Shown here piece by piece: positions 33,743 to 43,221 of a stretch of DNA of 64,000 nucleotides. Below the pieces are notes generated by a model. It did not search any database. It was not told the DNA's origin and saw only the letters and a program-made list of their open reading frames with translations. Origin of the DNA: F23-D06 sp947165685 (GTDB taxonomy: Bacteria; Bacteroidota; Bacteroidia; Bacteroidales; WCHB1-69); contig CAMVBK010000014.1 of NCBI GenBank assembly GCA_947165685.1, positions 3,591 through 67,590 on the forward strand. The letters are read 5' to 3'. Made by a program: the position numbers and the translations under genes. Each line of letters begins with the position of its first letter. Position 1 is the first letter of the stretch.

Positions 33743-35791
33743 ATGAAAGATATAAAACGCTACACGGTCACTTCCGCACTTCCGTATGCCAACGGCCCCG
33801 TCCACATCGGACATTTGGCCGGCGTGTATGTGCCCGCAGACATCTATGTGCGCTACCTGCGCAACAACGGAAAAGAGGTCCTCTTCATCGGCGGATCCGA
33901 CGAGCACGGCGTGCCTATCACCATCAAGGCGCGCAAGGAAGGCGTGACCCCGCAGGACATCGTTGACCGCTACCACAACATCATCAAGAACTCTTTCGAG
34001 CAGCTCGGCATCTCCTTCGACATCTATTCGCGCACCTCCAACCCCACGCATCACGAAACTGCCGCAGAATTCTTCAAGTTCCTTTATGACAACGGAAAAC
34101 TGATTGAGAAGACTACCCAACACTACTATGACGAGGAGGCTCATGAATTTCTCGCCGACCGTTATATTACCGGCACCTGTCCGCAGTGCGGCAACGAACA
34201 CGCCTATGGCGACCAGTGCGAAGCATGCGGAACCTCCCTCAACGCCACCGACCTCATCAACCCGAAATCTGCACTGAGCGGCAACACGCCCGTACTGAAA
34301 GAAACAAAACATTGGTATCTACCTCTTAATGAATACGATGCATGGCTCAGGGAATGGATTCTGCAAGGCCACAAGGCCGACTGGCGATCCACCGTCTATG
34401 GTCAATGCAAGTCGTGGATAGAGCAGGGACTTCAGCCCCGCGCCGTCACCCGCGACCTATCCTGGGGCGTGAAAGTCCCCTTGGAAGAAGCCGAAGGAAA
34501 AGTACTTTACGTGTGGTTCGACGCACCCATCGGCTACATCTCCGCCACCAAAGAGTGGGCCGAGGAACATCATGCCGACTGGAAACCGTGGTGGCAGGAT
34601 CAAGACACCAAACTCGTCCACTTCATCGGGAAAGACAACATCGTCTTCCACTGCATCATCTTCCCCTGCATGCTCAAAGCCCACGGCGGATATATCCTTC
34701 CCGACAATGTCCCCGCCAACGAGTTCCTTAACCTCGAAGGCGACAAAATCTCAACTTCAAGAAACTGGGCGGTATGGGCGCATGAATATATAGAAGACTT
34801 CCCGGGCAAACAGGATGTGCTGCGCTACACGCTGACCTCCATCGCGCCGGAAACCAAGGACGCAGATTTCACCTGGGCCGACTTCCAAGCTAAAAACAAC
34901 AACGAGCTGCTTGCCATTTTCGGCAACTTTGTCAACAGAACAGTAGTGCTTTCGCACAAGTATTATGGCGGAATCATACCCGAATGCGGGGTAATGACCG
35001 ATTACGAGAATGAAATCATCGAAAAGATGAAGGAATTCCCGAACAGGATAGGGGAGTGCATCGAACATTACAAGTTCCGCGAAGCCCAGGCAGAGCTTAT
35101 GAACCTCGCCCGCCTCGGTAACAAATACCTCACCGACACCGAGCCTTGGAAAAAGCAGAAAGAAAACCCAGAATATGTGAAGACCATCCTCCATGTATCG
35201 CTCCAAATATGCGCCTCATTATCCATTCTTTGCGAACCTTTCCTGCCTTTTACGGCAAAAAAACTTCAAAAAATCCTTAATTTGGACAACAAATGCTGGA
35301 AAGACGGAGGTAAAAGCGATCTATTGAAAGCCGGCAGCCAACTCAACCCGGCCGAATATCTGTTTGAAAAAATCGAAGACGAAACCATCGCCAAGCAGGT
35401 GAAGAAACTGGAGGACACGAAGAAAGCAAATGAGACGGCCAATGCGGATGTTATCCCTGAAAAAGAGCAGGTTTCCTTCGACGACTTCCAAAAGATGGAC
35501 ATCCGCGTGGTGACCGTCCTCGCTGCGGAAAAGGTGGCAAAAACCAAGAAACTGTTGAAACTGAAGGTCAACACCGGCATCGATACGCGCGAAATCATCT
35601 CGGGCATAGCAGAATACTACCAGCCTGAAGAACTTGTCGGTAAGCAAGTGCTCATGCTTGTCAACCTCGCCCCTAAAAACATCAAGGGAGTGGAGTCGCA
35701 CGGCATGGTGCTCATGGCCGAAAACGCCGACGGAAGACTCTCCATCATGCAACCTGAAAAGCAGGTCAAGGAGGGTAGCACGGTAAAATAA
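33743..35791 (+). CDS. metG: Methionyl-tRNA synthetase
   Basis: 682 residues. HIGH motif HIGH at residues 21-24, zinc-binding knuckle CPQCGNEHAYGDQCEACG, KMSKS equivalent KISTS, anticodon-binding helices, and a C-terminal tRNA-binding OB domain (from about residue 575, FDDFQKMDIRVVTVLAAEKV...ESHGMVLMA). Charges tRNA-Met in the cytosol. A longer start proposed by the open frame lies upstream of the promoter's -7 box and is rejected. Followed by a palindromic terminator. Confidence 0.98.
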   Translation: MKDIKRYTVTSALPYANGPVHIGHLAGVYVPADIYVRYLRNNGKEVLFIGGSDEHGVPITIKARKEGVTPQDIVDRYHNIIKNSFEQLGISFDIYSRTSNPTHHETAAEFFKFLYDNGKLIEKTTQHYYDEEAHEFLADRYITGTCPQCGNEHAYGDQCEACGTSLNATDLINPKSALSGNTPVLKETKHWYLPLNEYDAWLREWILQGHKADWRSTVYGQCKSWIEQGLQPRAVTRDLSWGVKVPLEEAEGKVLYVWFDAPIGYISATKEWAEEHHADWKPWWQDQDTKLVHFIGKDNIVFHCIIFPCMLKAHGGYILPDNVPANEFLNLEGDKISTSRNWAVWAHEYIEDFPGKQDVLRYTLTSIAPETKDADFTWADFQAKNNNELLAIFGNFVNRTVVLSHKYYGGIIPECGVMTDYENEIIEKMKEFPNRIGECIEHYKFREAQAELMNLARLGNKYLTDTEPWKKQKENPEYVKTILHVSLQICASLSILCEPFLPFTAKKLQKILNLDNKCWKDGGKSDLLKAGSQLNPAEYLFEKIEDETIAKQVKKLEDTKKANETANADVIPEKEQVSFDDFQKMDIRVVTVLAAEKVAKTKKLLKLKVNTGIDTREIISGIAEYYQPEELVGKQVLMLVNLAPKNIKGVESHGMVLMAENADGRLSIMQPEKQVKEGSTVK

Positions 35792-35815
35792 AAATCAAAC
35801 CCTTAATCCCATTCG

Positions 35816-35841
35816 TAGAGACGCATCTTGATGCGTCTCTA
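35816..35841 (+). terminator. GTAGAGACGC palindrome after metG
   Basis: TAGAGACGCATC (35816-35827) with its exact reverse complement at 35830-35841, followed by TTTCATTTTTAT. The same stem family as 30211-30242. Confidence 0.65.
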
Positions 35842-35849
35842 TTTCATTT

Positions 35850-36340
35850 TTATAAGATATTTAGATGCAATACATTATGGTTAAAATGCCCTAAAATAGG
35901 GAGTTTTCAAACATTTCAACAAAATAATGGAACACAGAAAATTACATAGAAATAAACATTCAAAAGTTGATAAAAGGGGATTTTATCCAACTTATGCGAG
36001 TTACGGTTTGAAAACTTTGTGCATAAATATTGATTACTATAAAACTCCACAAATAGCCGCATTTTTGAACATTTTATATGAACATTTCAACCTTGAAAAA
36101 AAGTTGAATTTTATCCACTAATAAAAAAATGAAAGAAATTTACGTTCATATATCCTTCCTTAAAATCTGTATGTTACAATCCACATTATTCACATTATTG
36201 TGTTGATTAAATTTAATAACTCATATTTCAAAATTTTTCGATGTTTTTCTTTCAACAAATGAACAGCCATAATTATCATAGAGAAAAAATATTTATTTCT
36301 TAGATTTAGATTAAGGCGGCAAAAAATGAGGAAGGTTTGT
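35850..36340. other. Candidate replication origin (oriC)
   Basis: About 490 bases, very AT-rich, without a credible gene. It contains perfect TTATNCACA DnaA-box matches at 36018-36026 (TTATGCACA, minus strand) and 36186-36194 (TTATTCACA), an 8/9 match at 36111-36119 (TTATCCACT) and a weaker one at 35983-35991. On the + strand C exceeds G to the left, even across the minus-strand uvrB, and G exceeds C to the right, even across minus-strand genes at 47-53 kb. mnmG (gidA), often near oriC, lies 7 kb away. dnaA is not in the window. The assignment is inference from composition and box matches. Confidence 0.55.
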
Positions 36341-36363
36341 TTATCTTACGTTTATCTTTTTTG

Positions 36364-36371
36364 TATTTTTG
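36364..36371 (+). promoter_or_regulatory. rpiB promoter -7 box
   Basis: TATTTTTG, 23 bases before the ATG at 36395; it excludes the upstream start at 36326. Confidence 0.65.
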
Positions 36372-36394
36372 CAGCCATTATATTTAGCGTAAAA

Positions 36395-36820
36395 ATGAAA
36401 ATATACATTGGATCTGATCATGCAGGTGTAGGTCTGAAAAAGCTTGTAAAAGAGCATTTTGCAGATCGTTTCGAATTTGAGGATGTGGGAACGTTCACGG
36501 AAGAAAGTGTGGACTATCCTGATTTTGCCCATGCTGTTGCTAAGCATGTTTTGGAAAGCGATGGTTCTTTAGGGATACTGATATGCGGGACGGGCAACGG
36601 CATGGCCATCACGGCCAACAAGCACGCCGGCATTCGCGCCGCCCTCTGCTGGTCGCCCGAAATATCAGCTTTGGCAAAACAGCACAACAATGCAAATATT
36701 GTGGTGTTGCCCGCTCGTTTCATTTCCCCTGATGCAGCTATTTCTACCCTTGAATCCTTCTTCAAATCTGATTTTGAAGGAGGTAGGCACCAAAGAAGAA
36801 TAGATAAAATTAACATGTGA
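36395..36820 (+). CDS. rpiB: Ribose-5-phosphate isomerase B
   Basis: 141 residues. MKIYIGSDHAGVGLKKLV, DVGTFTEESVDYPDFA and ICGTGNGMAITANKHAGIRAAL (catalytic Cys and GTGxG phosphate loop) are diagnostic of the RpiB/LacAB family. Interconverts ribose 5-phosphate and ribulose 5-phosphate in the cytosol. Start chosen after the promoter box. Its TGA overlaps the next ATG, opening a packed seven-gene run. Confidence 0.95.
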   Translation: MKIYIGSDHAGVGLKKLVKEHFADRFEFEDVGTFTEESVDYPDFAHAVAKHVLESDGSLGILICGTGNGMAITANKHAGIRAALCWSPEISALAKQHNNANIVVLPARFISPDAAISTLESFFKSDFEGGRHQRRIDKINM

Positions 36821-37953
36821 TGGTTAATAATCCTCTTTCTCATAGGGATTTTGAAGAACTAAGAAAAAAAGCTTATGCCCTTCGTCATAATTTTTTTGAC
36901 GATATGGAAAAGCATTTGCTCAATCTTGAAGGAAATCTGCAAAAAAGGGGGTTCAATGTGGTTTGGGCTAAAGACGGCAATTCCCTGATGGAATCTATGG
37001 ATAACCTGGCTAAGGAGCTGGATGCGAGAAGGGTAGGGGTTGACTCTAAATTGCCTGTCGATTCCTTATTTAAGGAAATGGCGGATGTTATTCCTTTTGA
37101 TGTAGTGGAAAATTCAGCTGATGATCTGGACATTTTGGTCATCGATGCTGATTTGGCCGTAAGCGATACCGGTTCCCTTGTTTTCATTGAAAGAAAATCG
37201 TCATGCTGCTTCAACAAGGTGAAAAATATGATGGTGATTGTTGATATAGATCAAGTTATCGCCAATCAGAAAGACCTCACTTTTTTCATCGCTCTTAAGA
37301 ACATTTCGAAAACGGACAGTTTCCCGAAAGATGTAAAAGTGGTGCAGCATCAGCTCAACTATATTTTGCCTTCTGATGTATCCTTCGTGTCCGACCAAAT
37401 GTACGCACAGGATGATATTAAAATCACTGTGTTTCTCTATATGAATGACATAGAGGCGATTATATCGTCTGACATCGATTTGCTGAAGGAATCGCTGTAT
37501 TGCATAAAGTGCGGTAGATGCCTTGAAGTATGCCCTGTGGCAAGCGCAGGCGAAAAGCTGTCACCCATAGACCTCATTAAGTTGAACTGCCAGGACAAGT
37601 ATAACCGCACAGAGCATGTCTTTTCCCATACAACCCTTTGCGGTGCTTGCGATGCGGTTTGCCCTGTACAAGTGCCCATTGTCAAACTGCTGCTTTATGA
37701 AATGCAGGTTTCCAACCAAATGGTTAAACCTTCTCGTCCTAAACAGCTCTATTCCCTTTTCGATAAGAGAAGCAAATTGAACAAGGTGAACGGATCATTC
37801 TTTAGGTACTTCTTCATCAAAAGATTTTTTGGAAAGAACAAAAACCTCTGCGGATACTTCCAAAGCCAAAACGGCGATTTTTTCAATGTAACGTATCAAC
37901 CTCCTCACGAAGACAATCCAAATGAGCTCATCAAAGATTCAGATTTTGAATGA
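36820..37953 (+). CDS. LutB-like protein with LUD and 4Fe-4S domains
   Basis: 377 residues. The LUD-type region (residues ~60-210: ADLAVSDTGSLVFIERKSS, MVIVDIDQVI) is followed by two ferredoxin clusters: CIKCGRCLEVCPV and CGACDAVCPVQVPI. This is the architecture of lactate-utilisation protein B, an electron-transfer component that works with LutA and LutC in L-lactate oxidation; those partners are not adjacent here. Start ATG overlaps the rpiB stop; an upstream GTG is a less likely start. The 3' end overlaps the next gene by 32 bases. Confidence 0.87.
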   Translation: MVNNPLSHRDFEELRKKAYALRHNFFDDMEKHLLNLEGNLQKRGFNVVWAKDGNSLMESMDNLAKELDARRVGVDSKLPVDSLFKEMADVIPFDVVENSADDLDILVIDADLAVSDTGSLVFIERKSSCCFNKVKNMMVIVDIDQVIANQKDLTFFIALKNISKTDSFPKDVKVVQHQLNYILPSDVSFVSDQMYAQDDIKITVFLYMNDIEAIISSDIDLLKESLYCIKCGRCLEVCPVASAGEKLSPIDLIKLNCQDKYNRTEHVFSHTTLCGACDAVCPVQVPIVKLLLYEMQVSNQMVKPSRPKQLYSLFDKRSKLNKVNGSFFRYFFIKRFFGKNKNLCGYFQSQNGDFFNVTYQPPHEDNPNELIKDSDFE

Positions 37954-40900
37954 TAAAATAAGGAATTTCCTTCGGAAATACTACCTTGATAAGATGTACA
38001 AAGGGATAATTATCTTTGTTATTATCCTTTTGGCCACTTTTATAGCGTTTTCTCTTTTCGAATATTTTTCCTATTCAAATTCTGTTGTAAGGTCCATACT
38101 TTTCTACTCCTTCATTTTGCTTGCTGTTGGCATTGCGGTGGCTTACATTATATTACCTGCGTTGAAAATATCAGGACTTGGAAAACAGCTGTCAAATGAG
38201 GAAATAGCAAAAATTATAGGTGACCATTTCGATCAAATTGATGATAAATTGTTGAATCTCTTTGAATTGCAGAAGCAAATGGAGAGAGGCGACTATGCCA
38301 GTTACGATCTGCTATCTGCTGCCATCGACAGCAAGATAGATTCCTTTAAGGCCTATTCCTTCGTGCAGGCCATCCCGGTGCAGAAAACGAAGCGTTTCGC
38401 GCTGTGGATGTTGCTCCCTATCGCCATCTTCCTGCTTCTTTTCTCCATAAAGAAGGAAATTTTCACGGAACCCACGAAGCGTATTGTCCATTATTCCGAG
38501 GTTTACGAGAAACCGGCTCCTTACTCTTTCGTGGTCACCAACGACTCTCTCAAGGCGTTCCAGTATGAGGACTACACCGTGAATGTGAAGGTTGAAGGAA
38601 GCGAAGTGCCCGATGAGGTGTTTATAAAGTACAAAAACCGTAATTACAAGTGTCAGAAAAACGCCAATTCCGAGTTTTCATATACATTTAGTAATTTACA
38701 GCAAAATACTGAATTTCAGATAAATACTGATGAAGTTACTTCTAAGCTTTATGAAATAGAAGTGTTGCCCAAGCCGGTTATGCTCGGTTTCAATATTTCC
38801 CTCCATTACCCTTCGTACTTGAACAAGCCCGATGAGGTGCTCGAAAATGTAAGCAATCTGACGGTGCCGGAGGGTACGAAGATTACATGGAACTTCATAA
38901 CGCGAAATTCCGACAATCTGATTCTTATGGTGGATGGTCATGAGAAGGTTATTTCCTCTGAAAAAGACAATTATTTGGTGAATGTCACGGCTTCCAATTC
39001 ATTTACGTATTCCATTTTGAATAAAAACAAGTTCATGACAGGTAAAGATACCCTGACGGATGAAGTGACAGTCATAAAGGATATGTATCCGGATATTTAT
39101 GTGCAGTCTCAGCAAGATTCCGCCTACCATGACCGTGTATATTTCAAGGGAAACATAAAGGATGATTATGGATTTACCAAGCTGCATTTTGTTTATAATA
39201 AGTTAGATAAAGATGGAAAAGTTATATCTTCCGGCAATGTTTTGCCTGTGAAGATACAAAACGGGGTCACTATACAGGACTTCTATTATTACTTTGACCA
39301 AGGCATGTTCGACCTAAATCCCGGTGAACAGATTGATTACTATTTCCAGGTTTATGACAATGATGGTGTGAATGGGGCTAAATCCACAAAATCCTCTGTT
39401 CAGACATACAGGGTTCGCACGATGGATGAAATTGAAAACGATTTGCATCGGGCGGAAGAGCAAACAAAGTCGGATTATTCTGATTTGCTGCAAGAATCCA
39501 AGGAATTGGCGAAGGAGATAGAGAAAATGCAGCAGAAAATGCGCCAAGAAAAAGAAATGTCGTGGCAGGATAAGAAAAACTTGGAAAAACTGATGAAAGA
39601 CTATCAGAAACTACAGGAGAAAATTAATGAATTGAAGCAGCAGCAGGAAAACCATCAACATGTGGAAAACCAGTATAAAAATGTGAACGAGGATATTCTG
39701 AAGAAGCAGGAGGAGTTGCAAAAGAGAATGGATGAGATTCTGTCGGATGAGATGAAGCAGATGATGAAGGAGCTTGAAAAGATGATGCAAGACATGAACA
39801 AGGATCAAATCCAGCAACAGATGGAGAAGATGAAACTATCCACTGAGGACATAAATGAATCACTTGATCAGCAGCTGCAGTTATATAAACAGTTGGAAGT
39901 GGAGAAGAAACTCAACGAGGCTGTCCAGAAAATGCATGATTTGGCGGATGAACTCAGGAAAAATGCTGAAAAGACAGAAAATAAACAGAATACCAAGGAA
40001 TCCTTGCAAAAATCGCAACAAGAGTTGCAAAAGAAGTATGATCAGGTGAAAAAGGATATCCAGGATATGAAAAAGCTGAACAATGAATTGGAGGATCCTA
40101 CCAAGTTCAAGGATAACCAAGAGCTTCAGAGGGATGCCGATCAGAATATGCAGCAAAGCCAGCAAAATCTTGAAAAAAACAATCGCTCAAAGTCTGCGGA
40201 TAATCAAAAGAAAGCTGCAGACGATATTGAGCAGATGGCAGAACAAATGGAACAGGATTTCAATGAGAGCGAACTGGAGAGCATCACGGAGGACATCGCC
40301 ACTATTCGACAAATAATGGATAATTTGGTGAAAATTTCCTTCGATCAGGAAAACATACTGAAAAGGGCTCAAAAGATGAACTCTATGTCTGCCGCTGTGT
40401 CTGATGTTATGAAAAATCAGTTCAATGTGAAGCAGAATATGGCTCATATTGAAGATTCTTTGAATGCGTTGGCGCGTCGTCAGGCCGCTGTTAAGCCATT
40501 CATCCAAAAGGAGGTTACGAAAATACAGAGCAATATTGAAAGTGCGCAATCCGAGCTACAAAACCGCAGGATGTCAAATGCCTCTAAAAACCAGCAATTT
40601 GCTCTGACATCCATGAACAATCTTGCCTTAATGCTGATGGAGTCGATGAAGGACATGCAGGAGCAGCAGAAAAAAAGTGAGTCAAAATGTAACAAATCAG
40701 GAAATGGATCGTGTAATAAACCTGGAGGCAAAGGTAAACCCAAGAAGACTTCGGCAAGGGAACTTCAGCAACAGCTGAACCGGCAGATGGAGGCGATGAA
40801 GAAGTCGATGGAGCAGCAGGCCAAGCAGGGACAGACGGGTAAGCCGCAGCAGAGTATGAGTGAGCAGTTTGCCAAGATGGCTGCTCAACAGGAGGCTATC

Positions 40901-41278
40901 AGGAAAATGTTGCAGGATTATCAGTCCGAGTTGAAACAGCAGAATGGAGTGGGGGATAAAGCTTTGGACAAACTGATTGAGGATATGCAGAAGACGGAAA
41001 AGGATTTGGTTAATCGTCAGATTAATCAGCAAACAATAAATCGTCAGAAAGACATTGAGACGCGATTGTTGCAAAGTGAGAGAGCGGATATGGAGCGGGA
41101 GAAAGATAAGGAAAGGAAGTCAAACGAGGCTCGTCAAGTGCCAAATTTGAATCCTCCGAAAGAGTGGAAAATTGATCGTGAACAGAGTCAGCAAAACGAA
41201 ATGCTACGTTCTGTTCCGGCAAACTTGAATTATTATTATAAGTCAAAGGCGAACAACTATTTTTATAACATCGAATAA
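37922..41278 (+). CDS. DUF4175 family large membrane protein
   Basis: 1118 residues. Three hydrophobic segments lie in the first 180 residues (IIIFVIILLATFIAFSLF, SILFYSFILLAVGIAVAYII, LWMLLPIAIFLLLFSI). A beta-rich region follows to about residue 500, and then long stretches very rich in K, E, Q and M (MQQKMRQEKEMS..., QELQKKYDQVKKDIQDM) predict extended coiled coils to the end. Predicted to be inner-membrane anchored with a long helical part; function is unknown. In related genomes it usually precedes an ATP-binding-like protein, ybeY and mnmG, as here. Confidence 0.85.
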   Translation: MSSSKIQILNDKIRNFLRKYYLDKMYKGIIIFVIILLATFIAFSLFEYFSYSNSVVRSILFYSFILLAVGIAVAYIILPALKISGLGKQLSNEEIAKIIGDHFDQIDDKLLNLFELQKQMERGDYASYDLLSAAIDSKIDSFKAYSFVQAIPVQKTKRFALWMLLPIAIFLLLFSIKKEIFTEPTKRIVHYSEVYEKPAPYSFVVTNDSLKAFQYEDYTVNVKVEGSEVPDEVFIKYKNRNYKCQKNANSEFSYTFSNLQQNTEFQINTDEVTSKLYEIEVLPKPVMLGFNISLHYPSYLNKPDEVLENVSNLTVPEGTKITWNFITRNSDNLILMVDGHEKVISSEKDNYLVNVTASNSFTYSILNKNKFMTGKDTLTDEVTVIKDMYPDIYVQSQQDSAYHDRVYFKGNIKDDYGFTKLHFVYNKLDKDGKVISSGNVLPVKIQNGVTIQDFYYYFDQGMFDLNPGEQIDYYFQVYDNDGVNGAKSTKSSVQTYRVRTMDEIENDLHRAEEQTKSDYSDLLQESKELAKEIEKMQQKMRQEKEMSWQDKKNLEKLMKDYQKLQEKINELKQQQENHQHVENQYKNVNEDILKKQEELQKRMDEILSDEMKQMMKELEKMMQDMNKDQIQQQMEKMKLSTEDINESLDQQLQLYKQLEVEKKLNEAVQKMHDLADELRKNAEKTENKQNTKESLQKSQQELQKKYDQVKKDIQDMKKLNNELEDPTKFKDNQELQRDADQNMQQSQQNLEKNNRSKSADNQKKAADDIEQMAEQMEQDFNESELESITEDIATIRQIMDNLVKISFDQENILKRAQKMNSMSAAVSDVMKNQFNVKQNMAHIEDSLNALARRQAAVKPFIQKEVTKIQSNIESAQSELQNRRMSNASKNQQFALTSMNNLALMLMESMKDMQEQQKKSESKCNKSGNGSCNKPGGKGKPKKTSARELQQQLNRQMEAMKKSMEQQAKQGQTGKPQQSMSEQFAKMAAQQEAIRKMLQDYQSELKQQNGVGDKALDKLIEDMQKTEKDLVNRQINQQTINRQKDIETRLLQSERADMEREKDKERKSNEARQVPNLNPPKEWKIDREQSQQNEMLRSVPANLNYYYKSKANNYFYNIE

Positions 41279-41289
41279 ATTAACGGCGT

Positions 41290-41712
41290 ATGATTGAGAT
41301 TTTACTAACTGACTTGAAAGAGGATAATTTTTACGAGGAAACATTGGGAACTATAGAGCGTATTTGTGATGACTATAGTATAGGGAATCATTTTGGTACG
41401 CTTTCTATGGCCAATCAAATGGTGTGTGACTACTTGATGTCTCATTCATTTTTACCCGTGGATGTTACTTTTAGAATAGACAATGCTGAAGTGTCATTTG
41501 AATACTCGCTTCAAAATGGGGATTTCAAATTTTTTGCTCAATCCGAAAGCAATGAAAATACTGCCCTTTTTGTGTTGAATCAGTTGGCAGATGAAATTAT
41601 GTTTTCGACTGATTATGACGTGATTACTACGACTTTTCACGTGAAAACAAAATTTGCCATTCAACGAGCAGTCCAACGAGAAAGAGTTATAAGCCATTTT
41701 GCAAATTTTTGA
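41290..41712 (+). CDS. Unknown protein (possible degenerate ATP-binding anti-sigma-like)
   Basis: 140 residues, no signal peptide. I cannot assign a family from motifs. The composition and gene place (between DUF4175 and ybeY/mnmG) suggest the small HATPase/RsbW-like protein often found here in Bacteroidota, but the nucleotide-binding N and G boxes are not evident (SMANQMVCDYLMSHSFLP, LFVLNQLADEIMFSTDYDVI). Its stop overlaps the next ATG by one base. Confidence 0.5.
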   Translation: MIEILLTDLKEDNFYEETLGTIERICDDYSIGNHFGTLSMANQMVCDYLMSHSFLPVDVTFRIDNAEVSFEYSLQNGDFKFFAQSESNENTALFVLNQLADEIMFSTDYDVITTTFHVKTKFAIQRAVQRERVISHFANF

Positions 41713-42752
41713 TGAGGTATTTTTATATAGCCTTTTTATTATTTATTGCCTTTTTTGGGGTTAATGCCCAATCTACCAAAATTCTTTTTATTGGTAATAG
41801 TTATACCTCTGCCAATAATCTTCCTGAATTGGTGAAGCAAATTTATCTTTCTTCTGGTGAAGATTTTTATTATGCTTCGAGTAGCCCTGGCGGATGTACA
41901 TTTCAGCAACATTGTACAGTATCATTGCCTTATATACAACAGGGTGATTGGGATTATGTGGTTTTGCAGGAACAGAGCCAACTCCCTTCTTTTCCTGAAA
42001 ATCAATTTTTACAGGAGTCATACCCTTATGCCCGAGAATTGTGTTCGCTCGTTCGCCAATACAATCCCAATGCAAAAATCGTGTTTTATATGACATGGGG
42101 ACGTAAGAATGGTGATTCCCAGAACGGGCAATTTTATCCCCCTTTGAACACTTACGAGGGAATGGATAGTCTGTTATATTGCCGTTACATGATGATGGCT
42201 GAAGAAAATGAAGCCTGTGTTTCCCCAGTTGGGGCAATATGGCACCAACTTCGCGACCATAATCCAGATCTCGAGCTTTATCAGTCTGATGGAAGTCACC
42301 CTTCTTATTTAGGTTCATACATTGCTGCCTGTTCCTTTTATACGACGTTCACAGGCCAAAATCCGCTCGATATATCTTGGAATGGAACTTTGGATGCATC
42401 TACGGCCTTAATCGCTAAAAACGCTGTAAAAACGGTTGTTTACGATTCCCTTGAAAAATGGTGCTTTGAAAATGATACGATTGAGGAAGATTCTGTTTCG
42501 TCAGTAGTCGATTTCAATGATAATTTTTCCTTGTATCCTAATCCTGTACGTTCTCAAGTTCGTGTTCATGTACCCAATGCTGAAACAGGCGGCTCCATGG
42601 TGGTAATAGGGGAAAACGGCGTTATATGTAAAAGGTTGAATTTGGAAAGTGACATGACTTTTGATTGTTCTGGATTTCCAAATGGAATTTATGTTATGCG
42701 TTTGACCATAGGGATGCATAGTTATTCGAAAGTTTTCATTATAGAACATTAG
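41712..42752 (+). CDS. SGNH-type hydrolase with type IX sorting domain
   Basis: 346 residues, signal peptide to about residue 19 (LLFIAFFGVNAQ). ILFIGNSYTSANNLPELV holds the SGNH block I Ser (GNS in place of GDS); the block V pair is in DGSHPSYLGSYIAA (Asp, His). Ends with a type A Por sorting domain: FSLYPNPVRSQVRVHV, FPNGIYVMRLTIGMHSYSKVFIIEH. Likely exported through the type IX system and attached at the surface; substrate perhaps an ester of a polysaccharide or lipid, not determinable. It lies inside an otherwise cytosolic housekeeping cluster. Confidence 0.85.
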   Translation: MRYFYIAFLLFIAFFGVNAQSTKILFIGNSYTSANNLPELVKQIYLSSGEDFYYASSSPGGCTFQQHCTVSLPYIQQGDWDYVVLQEQSQLPSFPENQFLQESYPYARELCSLVRQYNPNAKIVFYMTWGRKNGDSQNGQFYPPLNTYEGMDSLLYCRYMMMAEENEACVSPVGAIWHQLRDHNPDLELYQSDGSHPSYLGSYIAACSFYTTFTGQNPLDISWNGTLDASTALIAKNAVKTVVYDSLEKWCFENDTIEEDSVSSVVDFNDNFSLYPNPVRSQVRVHVPNAETGGSMVVIGENGVICKRLNLESDMTFDCSGFPNGIYVMRLTIGMHSYSKVFIIEH

Positions 42753-42754
42753 AA

Positions 42755-43168
42755 ATGGTAAGTTTTGAATTTCTCCGCGAGAGTCCGTTCGAGCCATCCG
42801 TGAAACATAAGCTGTGGCTTCACCGTGTCATACGACACGAAGGAAAGATTCCAGGTGACATATCCTATATCTTTTGCGATGATGAATATATGTTGGAGCG
42901 AAACATTTCATTCCTGAATCATGACACATATACGGACATTATTACGTTTGATGAATGTGAGGGTGACATTGTATCAGGAAGTATTCTAATCAGCCTGGAG
43001 AGGGTGGGAGAGAATGCATCAAAGTTTGGGAAAACTTTTCAAAATGAGTTCCTCAGAGTCTTGGTGCATGGAACTTTGCATCTTTGTGGATATAAAGATA
43101 AAACAGATGAAGAAGCAAAGCAGATGCGTATGAAAGAGGATGAAGCGTTGAATTTGTTAGAGCAATAA
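42755..43168 (+). CDS. ybeY: Endoribonuclease YbeY
   Basis: 137 residues. YISYIFCDDEYMLERNISFLNHDTYTDIITF and VHGTLHLCGYKDKTDEEAKQM match the YbeY family. The canonical zinc motif HGxLHLxGYDH reads HGTLHLCGYKD here, i.e. two His kept and the third ligand replaced by Asp, as in other Bacteroidota members. Processes 16S rRNA and quality-controls ribosomes in the cytosol. Immediately upstream of mnmG with a 53-base gap. Confidence 0.93.
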   Translation: MVSFEFLRESPFEPSVKHKLWLHRVIRHEGKIPGDISYIFCDDEYMLERNISFLNHDTYTDIITFDECEGDIVSGSILISLERVGENASKFGKTFQNEFLRVLVHGTLHLCGYKDKTDEEAKQMRMKEDEALNLLEQ

Positions 43169-43221
43169 ATTTTGTAAATGATTTATAGACAGTAAATTCA
43201 GAAAAGTTTTCACGTGAAAAG

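Noticed and set aside
35927..36121. 64-codon ORF in the candidate origin
   Set aside because: No family, no promoter box, AT-driven composition, and it covers the DnaA-box matches.
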